A program made the position numbers and the translations under genes. The notes below the pieces were generated by a model, which had not been told where the DNA came from, did no database searches, and saw nothing but the letters and a program-made list of their open reading frames with translations. From positions 1 to 17,771 of the forward strand of contig CALMQD010000151.1 in the NCBI GenBank assembly GCA_937871415.1: DNA of 17,771 nt, read 5' to 3'. This document shows, piece after piece, positions 12,934 to 17,771 of this stretch. The first letter of the stretch is position 1; each line of letters starts with the position of its first letter. The DNA comes from an uncultured Phycisphaerales bacterium. GTDB lineage: Bacteria > Planctomycetota > Phycisphaerae > Phycisphaerales > UBA1924.

Positions 12934-14220
12934 ATGCCGGACGACGGCCCCCCAACCCCGCCCACCCAGGCGACGAGCGGCGTCTGCCACCTCTTTTTCG
13001 CCTACGACGTGGCGCAGGCCATCGACCTCAAGAAGGCCGAGGAGATCCTGTCCCGCCAGTCGGGGATGGATCAGGGGCACGAAGAGATCCGTGTCACTCG
13101 CCGCGCCCCGGCCGCGCTGGGCTATCAATCGCGCCCGGTCAAGATCAGTTTCCCCTGCGCCGGCGTGCGCGTCGCCGGCCTCGAAACACTCGCCCGCTGC
13201 GAGGTGCTGGTCTTCGACTTCGGTGCGCTGAGCGTTTCGCTCCGCATCCCGCTGGCGTGCGATCTCGCCCGGCTCGTCGAGCTCGGCCACGCACTCTACG
13301 ACAACCCCGAACTGCTCGACCACGCACGGGTCATCGTCGAGCGCACCGTCGCGATGCTCAGCGGCGGGGCCTTCCCCGCCGGAGCCTCCGCTCGTTCCTC
13401 CGCCCCCGCACTGCCCGGCGCGGCCCTTTCCGCCGGCGCGCTCTCACGCTACTCGCTCGACCACGCCGTCGAGGATTACGTCGTCTACCAACTCACCGGA
13501 CCGATGCTCGGCTTGCGCCCGCCATCGGCCCCGAGCGACGCCGGGGTCGCCCCGCCCACCGCCCGCGAACTCGTCCGACGCCACGCCCAACTCGTGGCCA
13601 AGATGCTCCGCGCCGAGCGCGGCCCGATGTCCGATGAGGAGACCGACGAAGCGCTGGCGATGCAGGCCAGCTACGCACCGTCCGATGTCGTCGTCGTCGA
13701 CTGGAACGCCGCCGTGATCGCCGACACCTCCGCCGCGCCCGAAGACGGTGAGGACGTGCTCGCCGTCCTCGAGTACGCGAACGTCGAGCTCCTCGAGATG
13801 CGGGCGCTCGACGACCGGCTCGACCGGGCCGTCGACGAGGCCTACGCCGCCGTCGTCCGCAGCCCCGAGGGGGAGCCCGCGCTCGCGGGCCTGCTCGGCG
13901 GGTTCGCGGGGCTCGGCGGGGCGCGTTTGCGCGCCGTGGCCCGTCTCGCGATGGACAGCGCCGTGCTCTTCGAGGGCGTGAACAACGCGATCAAACTCGT
14001 CGGAGACCAGTACCTCGCGCGCGTCTACCGGCTCGCCGCCCGGCGCTTCCACCTCGCCGAGCGTGACGAGGCCATCCTCCGAAAACTCCAGACCCTGGAG
14101 AACATGTACGACAAGATGTCGAGCCAGGCCGCGGCCCGCCGGCTCGAGATCCTCGAGTGGATCGTGATCGCGCTCATCGCTCTGTCGCTCGTGCTGCCCT
14201 ATTTCACGTCGATGCACTGA
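12934..14220 (+). CDS. DUF155/RMD1-like membrane protein
   Basis: The 428-residue product resembles the DUF155 family (yeast Rmd1 and the human mitochondrial protein RMND1), proteins of uncertain molecular role with a C-terminal membrane anchor. The visible match is in the second half: an acidic segment EYANVELLEMRALDDRLD (about 285-302), a long helical region, then a single transmembrane segment LEWIVIALIALSLVLPYF at 407-424 just before the end. A CEVLVFDFGALSVSL stretch near 90-104 matches the family's central strand pair. The region 145-180 is Ala/Pro/Ser-rich and probably a linker. Topology would put the bulk in the cytoplasm with the tail in the membrane. It follows the symporter by 9 nt and ends the operon; a role linked to transport is only a guess. 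The family call is from memory of the C-terminal pattern. Confidence 0.75.
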   Translation: MPDDGPPTPPTQATSGVCHLFFAYDVAQAIDLKKAEEILSRQSGMDQGHEEIRVTRRAPAALGYQSRPVKISFPCAGVRVAGLETLARCEVLVFDFGALSVSLRIPLACDLARLVELGHALYDNPELLDHARVIVERTVAMLSGGAFPAGASARSSAPALPGAALSAGALSRYSLDHAVEDYVVYQLTGPMLGLRPPSAPSDAGVAPPTARELVRRHAQLVAKMLRAERGPMSDEETDEALAMQASYAPSDVVVVDWNAAVIADTSAAPEDGEDVLAVLEYANVELLEMRALDDRLDRAVDEAYAAVVRSPEGEPALAGLLGGFAGLGGARLRAVARLAMDSAVLFEGVNNAIKLVGDQYLARVYRLAARRFHLAERDEAILRKLQTLENMYDKMSSQAAARRLEILEWIVIALIALSLVLPYFTSMH

Positions 14221-14289
14221 CACGCAGCGCCGCGTCGGAAAAGAGCCCGGGCACCGCACGGCCGCGCCACGAGCGTTCCCCAAAGTGAA

Positions 14290-14316
14290 CCGGCCGCCCC
14301 TCGAGAGGGCGGCCGG
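14290..14316 (-). terminator. Strong hairpin terminator between convergent genes
   Basis: CCGGCCGCCC (14290-14299) pairs perfectly with GGGCGGCCGG (14307-14316) around a 7-nt loop. On the minus strand the stem is followed by TTCACTTTG, a modest T-rich tail, so it best fits the end of the PPIase transcript. It may also stop transcripts of the DUF155-like gene from the other side. Confidence 0.75.
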
Positions 14317-14350
14317 AGTGGTCAATCCGCATGGGCGGGCGTTTGCGGCC

Positions 14351-15169
14351 TTACTTCTTCGCGGGCTCGGCAGCCTTTTCCTTGCCGCCGCCGGAGGCCA
14401 TCGCGCTCTTGGCTTCTTCGTCCGTCAGACGCGTCACGCTGTTGATCGTCACCGGGTCGCGCGGCACGTCCTTGTGCGGCCCCTTCGACACCGTCGGCAC
14501 ACCGACGATCTTGTCGACCACGTCCATCCCGCTCACGACGCGCCCGAAGACCGCGTACGCCGCGCCGTCCCGCGGCTGGTCGAGGAAGTTGTTGTCCGCG
14601 ACGTTGATGAAGAACTGGCTCGTCGCCGAGTCCGCCACCGCGGTGCGCGCCATCGCGAGCGTGCCGCGCGTGTTCTTGAGGCCGTTCTGCCACTCGTTCT
14701 TGATCGGAGCATCGGTCTTCTTCTCGGACATGTTGGGCAGGAAGTTGCCGCCCTGGATCATGAAGCCGGGAATGACGCGGTGGAAGATCGTGCCGTCGTA
14801 GTGCTTCTTGTCGACGTACGACAGAAAGTTCTTGGTCGAGATCGGCGCGTGCTCGTTGTCGAGCTCGATCACGATGTCGCCTTTGCTCGTGCTCATCTTG
14901 ACGTAGTACACCTTGGCCACTTCCTGCTCCTTGGATGCTTCGGTCTTCGGATCCTGCTCATTCTTGGCGTCGGGCTTGGCCGGCTCCCCCTTGGCCGGCT
15001 CCCCCTTGGCCGGTTCGGACTTGGCCGGCTCCGTCTGTGCCGGTTTCTCCTTCGACGGCTCATCGGCGAAGGCCGCGGGCGCAACGCCCATCAGACTCCC
15101 CGCCAGCACCAGCGACAAAGCGAGTTTCCCGAGCGGCGCAAACACGGCGCGGCTGCTGTGACGATCCAT
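14351..15169 (-). CDS. Exported cyclophilin-type peptidyl-prolyl isomerase
   Basis: The 272-residue product catalyses cis-trans isomerisation of peptidyl-prolyl bonds and should act outside the cytoplasm. A Sec signal peptide ends at AFA|DEP (cleavage after about Ala35). Residues 37-85 are a Lys/Glu/Pro/Ala linker with tandem EPAK units ([15 protein letters not shown]). The cyclophilin domain spans about 88-250, with [13 protein letters not shown] (129-141), MART (173-176) and SQFFINV (184-190); Arg131 and the Gln139 region form the usual active site. A short basic tail, [12 protein letters not shown], resembles the linker. The ATG at 15169 has AGGAG 9 nt upstream; the in-frame ATG at 15178 is too close to it. 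No partner gene is evident. Confidence 0.93.
   Translation of the reverse strand: MDRHSSRAVFAPLGKLALSLVLAGSLMGVAPAAFADEPSKEKPAQTEPAKSEPAKGEPAKGEPAKPDAKNEQDPKTEASKEQEVAKVYYVKMSTSKGDIVIELDNEHAPISTKNFLSYVDKKHYDGTIFHRVIPGFMIQGGNFLPNMSEKKTDAPIKNEWQNGLKNTRGTLAMARTAVADSATSQFFINVADNNFLDQPRDGAAYAVFGRVVSGMDVVDKIVGVPTVSKGPHKDVPRDPVTINSVTRLTDEEAKSAMASGGGKEKAAEPAKK
14976..15035 (-). repeat. 15-bp tandem repeat encoding EPAK units in the PPIase linker
   Basis: Four 15-bp units starting TTGGCCGG on the plus strand occur at 14976, 14991, 15006 and 15021. The first two are identical; the others carry a few changes. They encode the xEPAK linker repeats, so copy number may vary between strains by recombination or slippage. 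Confidence 0.8.
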
Positions 15170-15385
15170 CGGCGACATCTCCTGATCTATGGGCGATCTG
15201 TCCACGAGCCCCCACTGTAGCCCGCCCTTCCGGCGGCGCTCCCCGCGCCACACCCCCCAACGCGGCTACATCACGCTGGGTCATACCGCCTGCACCGCCG
15301 CCGGATGCCGTCTGTGCGCACGCGCGGACCGAAGAAAAGTCCCTTGATTCAAGTCGTCGCGGTGGGGTTCTTTACCGAACGATGC

Positions 15386-16261
15386 TCAGCGCGGATAACG
15401 GAACTCCGCCGGCACCTTCGGCGGTCCCTCCGGGCGATAGTCCCCGTCGTCCCATCGGTCGAGCGTCGTGATCACCCGCGCATCGAGCGTGGCGGCGTGC
15501 CCGTCGAGGAACACGCCGTTGGCGCCCCGCCCGTGGCGCGTCGGATCAATCCGCTGGAGCAGTTCAGGCGTATTCACGCCACCCACCACGTTCGACGGGC
15601 TGTGCATGTCGTACACATACGCCAGCGACCAATCGGTCGCCCCGGGCGTGTACCAGCCGTCGTAGTGAACCCGGTTCGTGTCGTCGCCGAAATCCGAGAG
15701 GTAGAGCGTGTCGAACGGTCGCAGGTAGCGGTTCATCTGCGTCGGGCGCTTGGCGAACGTGTTCGAGACGCCCCGCGCCCGGAACGAGATGCCGTTGTTC
15801 ACGTAGTGGATGTTGTGCCCGTCCGGCGGGCGCGCCGGATCGTGATAGAACTCGGCGCGCGCGTAGCGATCCCCCACGCCCCCGTTGGGGTCGGTGTCCG
15901 GCGCCACCACGGACACCCGCGAGTCCAGGAACGGGCGCAGCACGAACGGCCACGCCGGGTAGAGCCACTGCACCGGGGTGCCCGTCGGCTCGGACCGGCC
16001 GCTCTCGCGCGGCGTGTATTCCTTGAACTGCTCGCTGTACATCGCCAGCGCCGTGCCGATCTGCCTCTGGTTTGAGAGGCACTTGATCGTCCGCGCCGCC
16101 TCTCTTGCCCCTCGCATCGCCGGGAGCAGGAGCCCCACCAGCAGCGCGATCACGCCGATGACCACGAGCAGTTCGATGAGCGTGAACCCGCGACCCCGAC
16201 CGCCGCGCGCCCCGGGGGCAATGCGGCACCGGCCCGCCGGGTTGTTCCATCGTTGCCGCAC
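15386..16261 (-). CDS. Prepilin-like protein with N-methylation motif and H-X9-DG domain
   Basis: The 291-residue product carries the type IV prepilin/pseudopilin signature [17 protein letters not shown], with the cleavage site after Gly25, mature Phe26 and Glu30 at the +5 position. The following hydrophobic helix and [19 protein letters not shown] (53-71) are typical of the planctomycete version. Near the end, His243 is followed after nine residues by Asp253-Gly254 ([11 protein letters not shown]), matching the prepilin-type H-X9-DG domain found in great numbers in Planctomycetota. It should be processed by prepilin peptidase and sit at the inner membrane or in a filament. The GTG at 16261 is the only plausible start in this frame before the motif; it has no clear Shine-Dalgarno, so the start is uncertain. 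No pilus or secretion genes are adjacent. Confidence 0.9.
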   Translation of the reverse strand: MRQRWNNPAGRCRIAPGARGGRGRGFTLIELLVVIGVIALLVGLLLPAMRGAREAARTIKCLSNQRQIGTALAMYSEQFKEYTPRESGRSEPTGTPVQWLYPAWPFVLRPFLDSRVSVVAPDTDPNGGVGDRYARAEFYHDPARPPDGHNIHYVNNGISFRARGVSNTFAKRPTQMNRYLRPFDTLYLSDFGDDTNRVHYDGWYTPGATDWSLAYVYDMHSPSNVVGGVNTPELLQRIDPTRHGRGANGVFLDGHAATLDARVITTLDRWDDGDYRPEGPPKVPAEFRYPR

Positions 16262-16294
16262 GTGAGCAATATATCGGACAACGCCCTCTCTTCA

Positions 16295-16327
16295 AGAAAA
16301 AGCCCGCCGGCGAACGCGCCGGCGGGC
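16295..16327 (-). terminator. Rho-independent terminator of the carbonic anhydrase gene
   Basis: On the minus strand a perfect 10-bp stem, GCCCGCCGGC and GCCGGCGGGC with a 6-nt loop (16302-16327), is followed directly by TTTTTCTT. It lies 43 bp after the stop codon at 16370. This is a textbook intrinsic terminator and the clearest one in the window. Confidence 0.92.
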
Positions 16328-16369
16328 CTGAAACCGCACTTTCTCTCGGGTTGATCCCCGACGGGCCTC

Positions 16370-17536
16370 TCAGTGCCCGGCGTGCTCGTCGCCGTCCGAT
16401 TCGGCATCCGCGGTCGTCGAGTTGGGGAGCGGTTCGCTCGTCGGTTCGGCCTTGGTCGCCGCGCGAGCGCTGGGCTTGGCGTTCTCCTTCGAGGCCACGG
16501 TCGGCGTCGCGGGGTTGTCTTTGGGCAGGTTCATCGCCTCGATGAGCTGCTGCTGCCACGGGTGCTCACCGATGAACTCGACCTTGCCCGTCGAAATGTC
16601 GTACACCGCGCCGATGAGTTTGACCTGGCCGTTCTGAACCATGGTCGCGGTCAACGGGCTGGTCTTGAGCAGGTCGAACATCTGCTGATAGACATTCTCC
16701 CGCACCGCGATGTTGAGGAACTCTTCGCCCGTCGCGTTGGGCTGCGTCTGACGCGCACGCTCCACCGCCGGCGTGATCTCCGCGATGAGCGAATCGATGT
16801 TGTGCCCCGGGTGGGCGTTGGCCGCCGCCGCCTTCACCGCGCCGCACCCCGTGTGACCCATCACCAGGACGAGCGGCGTGTGCAGGTGCTCGACGCCGTA
16901 CTCGATCGTGCCCGCGGCGTGATTACCGATGACGTTGCCCGCCACGCGCGACACGAACACCTCGCCCACGCCGCGGTCGAACAGACGCTCGACCGGGCAT
17001 CGCGAGTCGGCGCACGTGATGACGGTCACAAACGGGTGCTGTCCCGCGGCGGTCTCGCGCCGGCGCGAAGCGTCGGAGTTCGGCGAGGCCGTGTTGCCGC
17101 TCACCCACCGGGCGTTGCCCTCCTTGAGCATCGCCAGCGCCTCGTCGGCGGTGTACGTCGCCTGCTGCTCGTTGCTGTTGCCGGCGCCGGTGTCGGTCTT
17201 GGTCGTGTTCTTTGACTCGGCCGTGGTTGTGTTCGCGTCGGGGTTGGCGCTGTTCTCGTTGCCGTTCGGGGCGTTCCCGCCGGCCATGCTCAGTTCAGCG
17301 GGCGTGCTCTTGCCCGAGGTCTTGCTGTTCGACTTGTTCTCGCCCGAACGCGCCTCGGTCGATCCCGGGTTGTTTCCCTTCCCCGGCTTGCCGGCGGGCG
17401 TGTTCGCCGCGGGCGCGCCGGAGCGCGGCTCGGTCGACTTGTGCGTGTTGTCGCTCGCGGACAGAGCCGCGGACGTGCCGAGAACGATCAGAACGGCCGC
17501 AGCCGTACGTGCAGCCATCGCGCGCGAAAGACCCAT
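16370..17536 (-). CDS. Exported beta-class carbonic anhydrase
   Basis: The 388-residue protein interconverts CO2 and bicarbonate with a zinc centre. The beta-class domain spans about 128-335. Cys175 and Asp177/Arg179 lie in TCADSRCP, and His228 and Cys231 in MGHTGCGAV, giving the full ligand set and the Asp/Arg dyad. The N-terminus is a Sec signal peptide (hydrophobic 12-20, cleavage near SAALSA|SDN), so the enzyme should act in the periplasm or at the surface. Between it and the domain lies a linker of about 100 residues rich in Asn, Ser, Thr, Gly and Lys, unusual for so GC-rich a genome. The C-terminal tail (about 340-388) is also low complexity and ends in DGDEHAGH. The ATG at 17536 has AGGAGG 8 nt upstream. 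Cytoplasmic homologues are only about 200-220 residues. Confidence 0.93.
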   Translation of the reverse strand: MGLSRAMAARTAAAVLIVLGTSAALSASDNTHKSTEPRSGAPAANTPAGKPGKGNNPGSTEARSGENKSNSKTSGKSTPAELSMAGGNAPNGNENSANPDANTTTAESKNTTKTDTGAGNSNEQQATYTADEALAMLKEGNARWVSGNTASPNSDASRRRETAAGQHPFVTVITCADSRCPVERLFDRGVGEVFVSRVAGNVIGNHAAGTIEYGVEHLHTPLVLVMGHTGCGAVKAAAANAHPGHNIDSLIAEITPAVERARQTQPNATGEEFLNIAVRENVYQQMFDLLKTSPLTATMVQNGQVKLIGAVYDISTGKVEFIGEHPWQQQLIEAMNLPKDNPATPTVASKENAKPSARAATKAEPTSEPLPNSTTADAESDGDEHAGH

Positions 17537-17557
17537 GGTCCAAGCCTCCTGAAGGAA

Positions 17558-17579
17558 CCCGCGCGGGAAATCGCGCGGG
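17558..17579 (-). promoter_or_regulatory. Leader hairpin just before the carbonic anhydrase ribosome binding site
   Basis: CCCGCGCG (17558-17565) and CGCGCGGG (17572-17579) form an exact 8-bp stem with a 6-nt loop. On the minus strand it ends only 7 nt before AGGAGG (17550-17545). It could affect ribosome access or mRNA stability; alternatively it ends the upstream transcript, though no T-run follows. Confidence 0.4.
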
Positions 17580-17698
17580 GTATCCCCGAGTCATCGGACG
17601 CCCGGTGGCACGGCTCAACATGGCTCACCTTGGCCAGTCTGCCCGAACCGGTGGGTACGCGGCACAACCCGCAGGAGACGCACCCGAACCTGACCCCC

Positions 17699-17771
17699 TC
17701 AAACCATCGCGGGCACAACCAGGTCGCACAGTTCGCACTCGACCCGCTCGCGCCCAAGCCAGGTCGAGATG
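17699..17771 (-). CDS. C-terminal end of an unrecognised gene
   Basis: Minus-strand reading enters at 17771 and gives 24 codons ending at TGA (17701-17699): the end reads WLGRERVECELCDLVVPAMV. Third positions are almost all G or C, as in the other genes here, and the residues look natural, so this is probably the tail of a real gene. It carries a CxxC pair (CELC), but too little is present to name a family. The carbonic anhydrase starts 162 bp further on in the same direction. Confidence 0.5.
   Translation of the reverse strand, partial: ISTWLGRERVECELCDLVVPAMV

Noticed and set aside
11941..13323. Long minus-strand open frame of 460 codons opposite the symporter
   Set aside because: Glu/Gly/Arg-rich mirror of the symporter codons, no motif, and the plus strand has a clear transporter.
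14976..15050. Regular 15-bp repeats considered as a CRISPR-like array
   Set aside because: Units are contiguous without spacers and encode EPAK linker residues in frame.

Overview
This window looks like a piece of a high-GC planctomycete chromosome, probably a Phycisphaerae-like lineage. The best marker is the prepilin-type protein at 15386-16261, which has a type IV pilin N-terminus and a C-terminal H-X9-DG motif, a pairing known mainly from Planctomycetota. The strong G/C third-position bias, several lipoproteins and Sec-exported enzymes, and the scarcity of clear Shine-Dalgarno sites fit this. The assignment is an inference; there is no rRNA or other marker gene here.

Layout. At the left edge a partial secreted protein runs off the window on the minus strand. 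It is divergent from a plus-strand pair: an unrecognised lipoprotein (668-1408) and pdhB (1421-2395). A convergent gap with degenerate inverted repeats separates pdhB from a minus-strand pair: an acyl-CoA thioesterase and a 678-residue aconitase-family protein that resembles fungal homoaconitase. Divergent from these, 32 bp away, starts a plus-strand run: DinB-like protein, L-aspartate oxidase (nadB), a lipoprotein overlapping nadB by 4 bp, and a thioredoxin-like protein. This run ends at a hairpin whose loop is the stop codon, meeting a minus-strand GHL10-type glycosidase-like protein.

Divergent from the glycosidase is a tight plus-strand operon: Gfo/Idh/MocA oxidoreductase, a sodium:solute symporter overlapping it by 4 bp, and a DUF155/RMD1-like membrane protein. 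The glycosidase, oxidoreductase and symporter together suggest uptake and oxidation of a sugar or sugar derivative, but no substrate can be read from the sequence. The rest is minus-strand: exported cyclophilin-type PPIase, prepilin-like protein, exported beta-carbonic anhydrase, and the last 24 codons of a gene running off the right edge. Two strong hairpin terminators lie at 14290-14316 and 16295-16327.

No tRNA, rRNA, insertion sequence, CRISPR array, phage gene or obvious defence system was seen. The items most worth a second look are the homoaconitase-like enzyme in a bacterium, the low-complexity insertion inside NadB, the exported carbonic anhydrase with a long Asn/Ser/Thr linker and a leader hairpin beside its ribosome binding site, the DUF155 protein in a transport operon, and a possible local frame switch in the first lipoprotein.
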